Shown piece by piece: positions 36,052 through 44,368 of a stretch of 64,000 bases of DNA. This DNA is from Chitinophagaceae bacterium (GTDB taxonomy: Bacteria; Bacteroidota; Bacteroidia; Chitinophagales; Chitinophagaceae). A program made the translations under genes and the position numbers. Below the pieces are notes generated by a model. The model saw only the letters and a list, made by a program, of their open reading frames with translations. It searched no databases and had not been told where the DNA came from. The stretch spans positions 1-64,000 of the forward strand of contig CANFKE010000010.1 in NCBI GenBank assembly GCA_947447465.1, written 5' to 3'. Position 1 is the stretch's first letter, and each line of letters starts with the position of its first letter.

Positions 36052-36258
36052 ATGGACACAAGTAAAATGATCAAGGCATATTGCCTTAAGACAAAAGAAA
36101 AAAATGTACCTATGCAAGATGCGGTTATCACAAAGACTGCTAAAGGTGGTTATATGGCTGGTGGACATGATGGTAAAGGAAACAAAATGGCTGCTATCAT
36201 GAGCGAAGCTAAAGCGCTTCAGGCTATCAAGGATGGCGTGGCTACTAAAGGATTCTAA
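36052..36258 (+). CDS. Small conserved-looking protein of unknown function
   Basis: A 68-residue, Lys- and Met-rich cytoplasmic protein. The ATG at 36052 (MDTSKMIKAYCLKTKEK) is preferred because a TTG start 54 nt upstream adds residues that look like untranslated leader. The middle, AVITKTAKGGYMAGGHDGKG, resembles a short beta-hairpin. It has a possible promoter at about 35,994 and a strong terminator 22 nt after the stop, so it is expressed as a single small mRNA, probably abundantly. No family is recognised. Confidence 0.75.
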   Translation: MDTSKMIKAYCLKTKEKNVPMQDAVITKTAKGGYMAGGHDGKGNKMAAIMSEAKALQAIKDGVATKGF

Positions 36259-36279
36259 TCTTAGCATTCTCAAAATATT

Positions 36280-36314
36280 GATCCCCGAACCTGCTTTGGT
36301 TCGGGGATCTTTTA
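36280..36314 (+). terminator. Terminator after the 68-residue protein gene
   Basis: A 12-bp perfect GC-rich stem (GATCCCCGAACC / GGTTCGGGGATC), 6-nt loop, then TTTTA. Confidence 0.92.
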
Positions 36315-36334
36315 TTACGGCTATATCATAATTC

Positions 36335-36369
36335 AAAAGGGGTATTCTATTAAATAGAATACCCCTTTT
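36335..36369 (-). terminator. Terminator after glyA
   Basis: A 16-bp perfect stem (AAAAGGGGTATTCTAT and its complement) with a 3-nt loop; the A-rich arm gives a U tract on the minus strand. It lies 22 nt beyond the glyA stop codon. Confidence 0.88.
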
Positions 36370-36390
36370 ACATGATATATATATAGTGCT

Positions 36391-37668
36391 TTATAGTTCA
36401 GGATACAGCGGGAAGCTCTTCATGTATTCATTCACTTCACCTTTTACAGATGCAATGGTAGCCTCATTGTCAGCATCCATCAATACGCGGTCAATCCAGT
36501 TCACTATCTGCGGCATATCAGTTTCCTTCATGCCACGTGTAGTTACTGCAGGTACACCTACTCTTATGCCCGATGTGATGAATGGAGATTTGTCATCAAA
36601 TGGGACCATGTTCTTATTGATAGTGATATCAGCCTTTACGAGTGTGTTTTCAGACTTCTTACCGCTGATACCCTTGTTGCGAAGGTCGATCAATAACAGG
36701 TGGTTATCAGTTCCACCCGATACGATATCATATCCCTTGCTGTTGAAAGCAGTTGCCAATGCCTGAGCATTGCTGATCACCTGCTTGGCATAGGTTGTAA
36801 ATCCTTCTGACAAGATCTCGTGGAACGCTACTGCTTTAGCTGCAATAACATGCTCCAGTGGTCCGCCCTGTGTGCCAGGGAACACAGCCAGATCTATCAT
36901 CTGACTCAATAAGCGGGTTTCGCCTTTTGGTCCCTTTACTCCCCATGTGTTCTCAAAATCATTCCTCATCATGATAAGACCACCACGAGGACCACGCAAT
37001 GTTTTATGTGTAGTTGTAGTTACGAAGTGACAATGATCAAAAGGGTCATTGAGTATGCCTTTGGCTATAAGTCCGGCAGGATGCGAAATGTCGGCCATAA
37101 CCAACGCACCTACTTTATCTGCTATGGCACGAATGCGGGCATAATCCCAATCTCGGCTATAAGCAGATGCGCCGCAGATGATGAGCTTTGGCTTGTGCTC
37201 ATTGGCCTGCTTTTCCATCATATCATAGTCAACGAGACCGGTTTCTTTATGAACGCCATAATGAACAGCCTTGTAGAGTTTACCTGAAAAATTAACCGGT
37301 GAACCATGTGTAAGGTGTCCACCCATGCTCAGATCAAGACCCAGAATAGTATCTCCCGGCTGCAGTATCGCCAGCATTAACGCAGCATTGGCCTGCGCTC
37401 CGCTATGTGGTTGCACATTGGCATAGGTAGCACCAAATATTTCTTTAGCTCTGTCTATAGCCAGTTGTTCACTCTTATCTACCACTTCGCAACCACCGTA
37501 GTATCTCTTACCAGGATAACCTTCAGCATACTTATTGGTCATAACACCTCCCATTGCCTGCATTACCTGCATGCTTGTGAAATTCTCAGAAGCTATCAGT
37601 TCCAGACCGTGGCGCTGGCGTTGCAGTTCTTCATTTATGAGGTCAAATATGGCCGTATCTCTTGTCAT
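36391..37668 (-). CDS. glyA: Serine hydroxymethyltransferase
   Basis: A 425-residue cytoplasmic PLP enzyme interconverting serine plus tetrahydrofolate with glycine plus 5,10-methylene-THF. The PLP lysine is Lys222 in [25 protein letters not shown] at 23-32, [15 protein letters not shown] at 47-61 and [11 protein letters not shown] at about 192-202 are all intact. Length is normal. A TATCTTTG element 17 nt upstream of the ATG suggests a short leader. Confidence 0.98.
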   Translation of the reverse strand: MTRDTAIFDLINEELQRQRHGLELIASENFTSMQVMQAMGGVMTNKYAEGYPGKRYYGGCEVVDKSEQLAIDRAKEIFGATYANVQPHSGAQANAALMLAILQPGDTILGLDLSMGGHLTHGSPVNFSGKLYKAVHYGVHKETGLVDYDMMEKQANEHKPKLIICGASAYSRDWDYARIRAIADKVGALVMADISHPAGLIAKGILNDPFDHCHFVTTTTHKTLRGPRGGLIMMRNDFENTWGVKGPKGETRLLSQMIDLAVFPGTQGGPLEHVIAAKAVAFHEILSEGFTTYAKQVISNAQALATAFNSKGYDIVSGGTDNHLLLIDLRNKGISGKKSENTLVKADITINKNMVPFDDKSPFITSGIRVGVPAVTTRGMKETDMPQIVNWIDRVLMDADNEATIASVKGEVNEYMKSFPLYPEL

Positions 37669-37684
37669 GGTGCTATTTTTTGCG

Positions 37685-37692
37685 CAAAGATA
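37685..37692 (-). promoter_or_regulatory. Predicted -7 element of glyA
   Basis: TATCTTTG on the minus strand matches TAnnTTTG exactly. An imperfect -33 (ATTG, 37715-37718) lies 22 nt upstream. Confidence 0.5.
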
Positions 37693-37840
37693 ATTGTTTA
37701 ATGGCTCAATTACTCAATGGCGAATGGCATAATGATCATCTTATCAGCGACCGGTAAGCAATAGGATGCTAAGCGCCTTACATGAACTGCAAGGATTGCC
37801 GAATTGTCAAATTGCTTCTTTAATTCTTACTTTGCACTCA

Positions 37841-39100
37841 ATGACAGCCACTACTAAAAATAATCGGTTTACATTATACATCATTATTGCTATGGCGTTG
37901 GGTATCGCCATGGGGTTCATGCTCAATACTAACATAGAAAGTAAGGCTATTACTTCGCCCGATAAAGTTCTGGAGCCGTTTTCATTGGCAGCCGATGTGT
38001 TTTTACGGTTGATCAAGATGATCGTTTCTCCGTTGGTGTTTACAACCCTTGTTGTAGGAGTGGCGAAGCAAGGTAATATCAATGCGGTAGGCAGGATAGG
38101 GGGGAAGACCATGTTATGGTTTATTTGCGGTTCATTACTTAGTCTTGTGTTGGGCATGTTGCTGGTCAATTTTTTCAGACCCGGTGAAGGAATGAATTTA
38201 CCATTACCTACTGAACTACCCGGTACTATTGCGCATGCATCGCTCAATCTTAAAGACTTCGTATATCATATCTTCCCAACCAGCGTATTTGATTCAATGG
38301 CCAAAAATGAGATACTACAGGTAGTCGTATTCTCTTTATTCTTTGGTGTAGCGGCGGCGGGGGTAGGTGAGAAGGCTGATATCGTTATTAAAATGCTGGA
38401 TTCTGCGGCACACATCATATTGAAGATGACCGGCTATATTATGAACCTTGCGCCTATTGCTGTATTTGGTGCAATGACCAATGTGATTGCCAAACAAGGA
38501 CTTGGAATATTGGGTACATTTTCTAAGTTCATCGGCGAGTTCTATCTGGGTCTTATCATATTGGCCGTATTATTATTATCAGTGGCCTATCTTTTTATCA
38601 AACAGCGTGTTTTTACAATGCTGAAGCACATAAAAGAGCCGGCGCTCATCGCATTTTCCACCAGTAGCAGTGAGGCTGCTTTTCCTAAGCTGATGATGGA
38701 ATTGGAGCGTTTTGGTTGCGATGAAAAGATAGTCAGTTTTGTATTGCCGCTTGGTTATTCCTTTAATCTCGATGGATCAATGATGTATATGACCTTCGCA
38801 TCATTATTTATTGCGCAGACCTATGGCATTCATCTGGATACAGGCACACAGATTAGCATGTTGCTGGTGCTTATGTTGACCAGTAAAGGTATAGCAGGCA
38901 TACCTCGTGCATCTTTGGTGGTCATAGCCGGCACATTGGCTACTTTCAAGATACCGGAGGCAGGTCTGGCATTATTGCTGGGAATTGATCCGCTACTGGA
39001 TATGGGCAGGTCTGCAATGAATGTGGTTGGCAACAGCATAGCTACAGTTGTTGTATCTAAAATGGAAGGGCAGCTGAAACATAATCGCACAACGGCTTAG
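37841..39100 (+). CDS. Dicarboxylate/amino acid:cation symporter (DAACS family)
   Basis: A 419-residue inner-membrane carrier of the GltP/DctA family, importing glutamate, aspartate or C4-dicarboxylates with Na+ or H+. Eight or more hydrophobic segments are seen. The serine-rich hairpin STSSSEAAFPKLM (about 277-289) and the following VLPLGYSFNLDGSMMYMT segment are the family signatures. The ATG at 37841 is chosen over an upstream TTG-type start at 37766. A -7-like TTACTTTG (37827-37834) ends only 6 nt before the ATG, so the mRNA may be nearly leaderless. Confidence 0.92.
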   Translation: MTATTKNNRFTLYIIIAMALGIAMGFMLNTNIESKAITSPDKVLEPFSLAADVFLRLIKMIVSPLVFTTLVVGVAKQGNINAVGRIGGKTMLWFICGSLLSLVLGMLLVNFFRPGEGMNLPLPTELPGTIAHASLNLKDFVYHIFPTSVFDSMAKNEILQVVVFSLFFGVAAAGVGEKADIVIKMLDSAAHIILKMTGYIMNLAPIAVFGAMTNVIAKQGLGILGTFSKFIGEFYLGLIILAVLLLSVAYLFIKQRVFTMLKHIKEPALIAFSTSSSEAAFPKLMMELERFGCDEKIVSFVLPLGYSFNLDGSMMYMTFASLFIAQTYGIHLDTGTQISMLLVLMLTSKGIAGIPRASLVVIAGTLATFKIPEAGLALLLGIDPLLDMGRSAMNVVGNSIATVVVSKMEGQLKHNRTTA

Positions 39101-39195
39101 CTGAGATATGACTATTACAGGTTGCCATAAATAGATAATTGCAGGATCATTTAGGAAATAGCTCATCTATTGCGATAATTTTTTTAAATTAGCTA

Positions 39196-40977
39196 ATGAT
39201 TCAGCGTCTATTTGATATAGTGGAACTGCGTAGTAGGCAGGCTCCTGATGCGGTAATGCTTTCAGCAAAAGAAAACGGTACTTGGCGCACTTATAGTTGC
39301 AAGGAAGTATGGGATACCTCTGTGAGTCTATCCGCGGGTATCTTGGGGCTTGGCCTTACCAACCCTGTACTTGAAGCAGAACAACAACAAAAAATTGCCA
39401 TAGTATCGCCCAATCGTCCGGAATGGGTGATCACTGATATAGGCGCACAGCTTACGGGTGGTGTACTAACGCCTATCTATCCAACGATCAGTCCTGATGA
39501 GATCACTTATGTACTCAATGAAGCAGAGGCTAAAATTGTATTTGTAGCCAACGCAGAGATATACGAAAGGTTCAAAGATGCTTTTGCTAATTTGCCCGCG
39601 CTGCAATATGTCTTTTCATTTGATGAGATACCCGGCGTGCGTAACTGGAAAGAATTGGTAAAGCCGGGTAGTACTATCGATACCAACATGCTGGATCGCA
39701 TCAAGCCTGAAACACTGGCTACCATCATCTATACATCTGGCACTACAGGTAACCCTAAGGGTGTGATGCTCACGCACAGGAATATTGCCAGCAATGTGCA
39801 GGATTCTATGCCCGCATTTACATTCGCAGATAAAGGTAGTAAGGCATTGAGTTTTCTGCCGTTGAACCATATTTTTGAACGTATGGTCACCTATATCTAT
39901 TTGCAGGCAGGTGTTTCTATCTACTATGCCGAGAGTATGGATACAATTGGCCTGAACCTCAAAGAAGTTAAACCTTTAGTATTTACAACAGTTCCTCGTT
40001 TGTTGGAGAAGGTGTATGAGCGGATCATGAATACTGGCATGGAGTTGACAGGTATCAAGAAAGCTTTATTCTTTTGGGCGCTAGGTTTGGGCAAGCGATA
40101 TGATAATCATGATAAAGGCAGTTTGTGGTATCAGTTGCAGTTGGCAATAGCCAATATGCTGGTGTTCAGCAAATGGAGGGAAGCATTGGGTGGTAATGTA
40201 AAGGCTATAGTTGTAGGTAGTGCCGCTACTCAGGAGCGCCTTGTACGTATATTCACCGCGGCTAAGATCATTATCATGGAAGGGTATGGGCTCACAGAGA
40301 CATCACCGGTAGTATCTGTGAACAGATTTGAAAGTGAAGACAGAAGGATCGGCACCATAGGTCCGTTGATCAATAATGTGGAAGTGAAACTTGCAGAGGA
40401 TGGTGAGATACTCACCAGAGGGGCGAATGTTACTACTGGTTACTACAAACATCCCGAATTGCAGGTAGGCATTTTTGAGGCAGATGGATGGTTCCATACC
40501 GGTGATATAGGTGCATGGGTAGATGGTCGTTTCCTGAAGATAACCGACCGCAAGAAGGAGATATTCAAAACATCAGGTGGTAAGTATGTAGCGCCTCAGG
40601 TAGTAGAGAATAAGATGAAAGAAAGCCCTTTCATAGAACAGATGATGGTTGTAGGTGATGGTAAGAAATTTGTAAGTGCCCTAATAGTGCCTTCTTTCGC
40701 CCAAATGAGGAAATTCCTCAGAGACACTTATCCTGATCTCATCATTCCTGAAAAGAATGAAGATTTGATAAAGATGAAAGAAGTGATGGCACAGATGCAG
40801 AAGCAAATTGATAAATTCAATCCATCATTCAGTCATCCGGAGCAGGTAAAGAAGATAGCTTTATTGGCTAATGAATGGACGATCGATACAGGAGAATTGA
40901 CTCCTTCCCTAAAAATAAAACGTAAGGTGATCATGCAGAAATTCGCTGCTCAGGTAGAAGCGCTATATGCGGAATGA
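39196..40977 (+). CDS. Long-chain acyl-CoA synthetase (AMP-forming)
   Basis: A 593-residue enzyme of the ANL superfamily that activates fatty acids to acyl-CoA through an acyl-AMP. The P-loop motif YTSGTTGNPKGVML begins at 179. The acyl-binding and adenylate motif EGYGLTETSPVVSVN is at about 362, and the hinge region GWFHTGDIGAW followed by ITDRKKEIFKTSGGKYVAP at about 434-462. Length and motif order fit FadD15-type long-chain synthetases, which are common in Bacteroidota. It starts 95 nt after the symporter and ends with its own terminator. Chain-length preference is unknown. Confidence 0.93.
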   Translation: MIQRLFDIVELRSRQAPDAVMLSAKENGTWRTYSCKEVWDTSVSLSAGILGLGLTNPVLEAEQQQKIAIVSPNRPEWVITDIGAQLTGGVLTPIYPTISPDEITYVLNEAEAKIVFVANAEIYERFKDAFANLPALQYVFSFDEIPGVRNWKELVKPGSTIDTNMLDRIKPETLATIIYTSGTTGNPKGVMLTHRNIASNVQDSMPAFTFADKGSKALSFLPLNHIFERMVTYIYLQAGVSIYYAESMDTIGLNLKEVKPLVFTTVPRLLEKVYERIMNTGMELTGIKKALFFWALGLGKRYDNHDKGSLWYQLQLAIANMLVFSKWREALGGNVKAIVVGSAATQERLVRIFTAAKIIIMEGYGLTETSPVVSVNRFESEDRRIGTIGPLINNVEVKLAEDGEILTRGANVTTGYYKHPELQVGIFEADGWFHTGDIGAWVDGRFLKITDRKKEIFKTSGGKYVAPQVVENKMKESPFIEQMMVVGDGKKFVSALIVPSFAQMRKFLRDTYPDLIIPEKNEDLIKMKEVMAQMQKQIDKFNPSFSHPEQVKKIALLANEWTIDTGELTPSLKIKRKVIMQKFAAQVEALYAE

Positions 40978-41001
40978 TCTTTACTGAAATAATATTCTGC
41001 T

Positions 41002-41034
41002 ATGCGGTTGTAGTCTTATACAACCGCATTTTTT
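41002..41034 (+). terminator. Terminator after the acyl-CoA synthetase gene
   Basis: An 11-bp perfect stem (ATGCGGTTGTA / TACAACCGCAT) with a 6-nt loop followed by a T run. Confidence 0.9.
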
Positions 41035-41102
41035 ATTGTGTTGCAAGACCATTGATAGCACTCATATTTTCCATGTACTCATCATGGTCTGTGTGCATGT
41101 AA

Positions 41103-41140
41103 AAAAAGAAAAGGGGAGACCAACATTGTTGATCTCCCCT
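41103..41140 (-). terminator. Terminator after the HU gene
   Basis: A 13-bp stem with one mismatch (AGGGGAGACCAAC / GTTGATCTCCCCT) and a 3-nt loop. The A-rich flank gives U residues on the minus strand. It is 21 nt beyond the HU stop. Confidence 0.85.
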
Positions 41141-41160
41141 GGTTCTATGATTGAGCAAAA

Positions 41161-41442
41161 TTACTTCTTGCTAGCGATCTTAGTTGAAAACTCCTTACCA
41201 GCTTTGAACTTAGGAACTTTACGAGCCTTGATCTTGATAACTGCACCAGTCTGAGGGTTGCGGCCATTACGTGCTGCACGCTCAGATACTGAGAATGTAC
41301 CGAAACCAACCAATGTTACGCGATCTCCTTTTTTAAGAGTAGTAACAACTGCATTCATAAATGAATCCAGGGCGTCGTTAGCTTGCGTTTTAGTTACACC
41401 AGCGTCTTTCGAAATTTTGTCAATTAATTCAGCTTTGTTCAT
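41161..41442 (-). CDS. hup: HU-family DNA-binding protein
   Basis: A 93-residue nucleoid protein that bends DNA non-specifically as a dimer. It matches HU along its whole length: MNKAELIDKI start, GDRVTLVGFGTFSV at about 40-53 and the DNA-gripping arm RAARNGRNPQTGAVIKI at about 55-71. It has a near-perfect promoter at 41,488-41,518 and its own terminator, fitting strong expression as a single gene. Confidence 0.97.
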   Translation of the reverse strand: MNKAELIDKISKDAGVTKTQANDALDSFMNAVVTTLKKGDRVTLVGFGTFSVSERAARNGRNPQTGAVIKIKARKVPKFKAGKEFSTKIASKK

Positions 41443-41487
41443 AACGTTTGCTTTTTAAGATAAAATGATTTTGTTTGAGTGTTATGA

Positions 41488-41518
41488 CAAAAATACTCAC
41501 CTTTACAACACTACCAAA
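41488..41518 (-). promoter_or_regulatory. Predicted HU gene promoter
   Basis: On the minus strand TTTG (41515-41518) and TATTTTTG (41488-41495) are exactly 19 nt apart, the ideal Bacteroidota arrangement. It predicts a leader of about 40 nt. Confidence 0.78.
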
Positions 41519-41734
41519 TATTTAAGAAAATAAATTTTGCGCTAAACCCTTGCCTGTTGCCGCTTTGGGTTTGTTTTCGATCCTTCCTTTATTTACTGCA
41601 AAAATTGGTAGAATCTCTGAAAGTCGCTCCAGTAAAGGGTTCTAGCTGATTTTGGCAACAAAGCATTTTATTTTTATTAATAATATTAACCAAAAGTTAG
41701 TTTTTATAGAGATTTCTCTTTAAAAAAATATTTT

Positions 41735-42037
41735 TCAGATCACCTCCATTACCGTGCGAAAGGCAACGAATTTTCCGCCAAACGCCTTGAACGACCGCTC
41801 TCTCATGATGGTAGCATATTCATCAATATACCTGTTGTATTCGGTCATACTATTGCAGTAGTATTGTGCTACAAATGTAGCTCCGTCGCCTTCTTCCTGT
41901 TCCAATAATCTGCATAGTCTTGTATCTGTGAACAGTCCTGTTTGTAAGAGTTCAGGTATGTGTGTGCCCTTCATCCACTCCACCCAGCTATCGGCAATTT
42001 CATGCTCTACCTTTATGGTCACGTTATAAACTATCAT
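41735..42037 (-). CDS. DUF4286 family protein
   Basis: A 100-residue cytoplasmic protein with a ferredoxin-like (dimeric alpha-beta barrel) strand pattern. IVYNVTIKVEHEIADSWVEWMKGTHIPELLQTGLF at 2-36 is characteristic of DUF4286, whose function is unknown. The relatives of this fold include monooxygenase-like proteins, but no catalytic residue is evident. It lies 56 nt downstream of rsgA in the same direction and may be co-transcribed. Confidence 0.8.
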   Translation of the reverse strand: MIVYNVTIKVEHEIADSWVEWMKGTHIPELLQTGLFTDTRLCRLLEQEEGDGATFVAQYYCNSMTEYNRYIDEYATIMRERSFKAFGGKFVAFRTVMEVI

Positions 42038-42093
42038 CGCTAATTAAGTATTTATGATTTTTAAAATTAAGGTCTTATTGGTGGTCTGTGCCA

Positions 42094-43047
42094 TTAGTAC
42101 TTATCCTCAATACTATCCAGTATGCCTCTGTAACTAATGTATCTGTCATTAGATATCGTTCCTTCTTCTACAGCCTCAATTATGGCGCATCCGGGTTCGT
42201 TTACATGCAGACAATTATTGAATTTGCAGTCATTGATCTTTGTTCTCATTTCAGGGAAATAGTGTGATAATTCCTGCCTCTCAAAATCGATCAGACCAAA
42301 TTCTTTTACTCCCGGCGTATCAATGATACGGCCTCCCCCAGGCAGGTCAAATATCTCTGCGAAGGTTGTTGTATGCTGCCCTTTACCGCTCCATCCGGAC
42401 ACCTGTTGTGTTTTAATTGCTTTGCCGGGAATCAGCTGGTTGATCAGTGTACTTTTGCCAACGCCGGAATGGCCGCTGAATAGGGTGGTCCTATCTTTCA
42501 GCCGGCTTTTCAGTGCGGCTAATGTTTCCGGCTGAGTAGCTATTACAGGGTAAATGTCATATCCCGCCCTTACATAGATATCCTTCCATTGATCAAGGAT
42601 AGCAACATGTTTTGGCTTCAGTATATCGGTCTTATTCACTGCTATGATAGCAGGTATGTGATAGGCTTCTGCAGTGATCAGGAAACGGTCTATGAAACCT
42701 GTAGATGTACGCGGGTCATTGATGGTAACGACCAGCAATGCAAAGTCAAGGTTGGCAGCAATGATATGTTTCTGATTCTTATTGTGTGGAGACACACGAA
42801 CGATATAGTTGTTCCTGTCTTTGACCAGTTTTATCTGTGCTGTTCTCACATCTTCATCTTCAACATCAAATATCACTCTGTCTCCAACAGCAATAGGATT
42901 GGTAGAGGAAATGTCTTCATCTATTTTCATCTTACCTTTTATTCTGGCATTCCAGAATAAGCCTTCATCATCTTGCACAATGTACCAACTACCGGTAGAT
43001 TTATATACCAGTCCTTCTTTTTCGGTCGCATTTATATCATTACTCAT
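42094..43047 (-). CDS. rsgA: Ribosome small subunit-dependent GTPase RsgA
   Basis: A 317-residue GTPase that checks the 30S decoding centre late in assembly. The N-terminal OB domain covers about 10-85. The circularly permuted G domain has NKTD (G4) at 138-141 before the P-loop GHSGVGKST at 192-200 and DTPG (G3) later. The C-terminal zinc motif CKFNNCLHVNEPGC is complete. It lies 42 nt downstream of the ABC permease gene on the same strand. Confidence 0.97.
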   Translation of the reverse strand: MSNDINATEKEGLVYKSTGSWYIVQDDEGLFWNARIKGKMKIDEDISSTNPIAVGDRVIFDVEDEDVRTAQIKLVKDRNNYIVRVSPHNKNQKHIIAANLDFALLVVTINDPRTSTGFIDRFLITAEAYHIPAIIAVNKTDILKPKHVAILDQWKDIYVRAGYDIYPVIATQPETLAALKSRLKDRTTLFSGHSGVGKSTLINQLIPGKAIKTQQVSGWSGKGQHTTTFAEIFDLPGGGRIIDTPGVKEFGLIDFERQELSHYFPEMRTKINDCKFNNCLHVNEPGCAIIEAVEEGTISNDRYISYRGILDSIEDKY

Positions 43048-43089
43048 TCAGTTATCTGCAGGTGTTTATGACCTCTGTTCTCAGGGGTA

Positions 43090-44334
43090 TTATTCATATC
43101 TCAATGCAACGATCGGATCCAGTTTAGACGCTTTAATGGCGGGATAGATACCGGATATTACGCCAACAATAGCGCATAGCCCTACACCTAGCAATATCCA
43201 TAACCACGGTACAACAAAGCCTACGTGGAAGATAATACCAACAATATTGCCCATCAATACGCCTACTATCACGCCGGCTGCACCACCCATCAGACTGATC
43301 AATACCGCTTCGGTTAGAAATTGTCCTCTTATATAAGATGATCTTGCCCCTAATGCTTTACTAACACCTATCTCTCTTGTGCGCTCAGATACCGATTCCA
43401 GCATAATGTTCATCAATCCTATAATAGAGTTGAGCAGGGTGATGATACATATAACGATAGCCGCAACCTGTATATAGGTGGTATTCTCAATGACCATATT
43501 CACCAGATCGCTGTTTTGCGATATGCTGAAATTATTAGCGGTATTCAATGGTAATCTGCGTATCACCCTGAATGTACCTTCTGCCTCCTCAGCGGCAAAT
43601 GCCTTCATGCCCACCATTGGCACCGACACACTGATGAGGTAGGAATTCTCACCCCCGTAGATCTGCCTGGCAGTATTCAGCGGTATGATCACATTATTAT
43701 CGCTGTTCATGAACATACTGGATCCTTTCGACTCCATGATGCCTATTACCTTGCATCTTATGCCGCCTATAGCCACTTCTTTGTCAATAGCACTGGCTAT
43801 CTTGTTCTTAAACAGTTTTTTGGCAACACCATCACCCAACATACATACATAGCTGCCGGATTGTATCTCGTTATTGGTGAAATTCCTTCCCGCAAATAGC
43901 TTGGTATCATTCACTGCCAGATAGGCCTCGTCAGCACCTGTCACATTTGTATTAGGGTTTGTTTTTTCACTGCCATATACTACTGTAGCTATCTGACTGC
44001 CACTCATAGACAGTCCTACTGTAGCAGGGAATTTATATCTTTCCTTAAATAGTCGGGCTTCGGTATAAGTGATATTCTGCCCTTCCATATAAGATATGTT
44101 TACTCCTCCATTATGTCTTTTCTTTTTGATCACATCGCTGGTAAGCTGAAAGCTGTTTACACCCATGCTGCTGAAGCTGGAGCTGATGGCTACTTTCATC
44201 ACCTGTATGCCGGTAAGGATACCCACCAGCGCTGTAATACCAAGGCCAATTACCGCAATGGTAATACCTGAGCGCAGCTTATTGGTGCTGATGGCTCTGA
44301 AGGCAAGGATGATGTTGAATATCAGGTTACGCAT
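43090..44334 (-). CDS. ABC transporter permease, MacB/FtsX type
   Basis: A 414-residue inner-membrane protein. One N-terminal transmembrane segment (about 20-43) is followed by a large periplasmic MacB-like domain (about 45-280) and three C-terminal transmembrane segments of the FtsX type. The cytoplasmic coupling motif SERTREIGVSKALGA is at about 315-329. MacB-type permeases work by transmitting force to the periplasm, as in lipoprotein transport, efflux or cell-wall hydrolase control. No ATP-binding subunit is adjacent, so the specific role is undefined. Confidence 0.9.
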   Translation of the reverse strand: MRNLIFNIILAFRAISTNKLRSGITIAVIGLGITALVGILTGIQVMKVAISSSFSSMGVNSFQLTSDVIKKKRHNGGVNISYMEGQNITYTEARLFKERYKFPATVGLSMSGSQIATVVYGSEKTNPNTNVTGADEAYLAVNDTKLFAGRNFTNNEIQSGSYVCMLGDGVAKKLFKNKIASAIDKEVAIGGIRCKVIGIMESKGSSMFMNSDNNVIIPLNTARQIYGGENSYLISVSVPMVGMKAFAAEEAEGTFRVIRRLPLNTANNFSISQNSDLVNMVIENTTYIQVAAIVICIITLLNSIIGLMNIMLESVSERTREIGVSKALGARSSYIRGQFLTEAVLISLMGGAAGVIVGVLMGNIVGIIFHVGFVVPWLWILLGVGLCAIVGVISGIYPAIKASKLDPIVALRYE

Positions 44335-44368
44335 GTTGTGCCAAAGGTATATAATATTGAGTAGCTAA

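Noticed and set aside
41459..41734. Small RNA gene upstream of HU
   Set aside because: The stretch is AT-rich without a strong hairpin/terminator; the promoter found there reads into HU.
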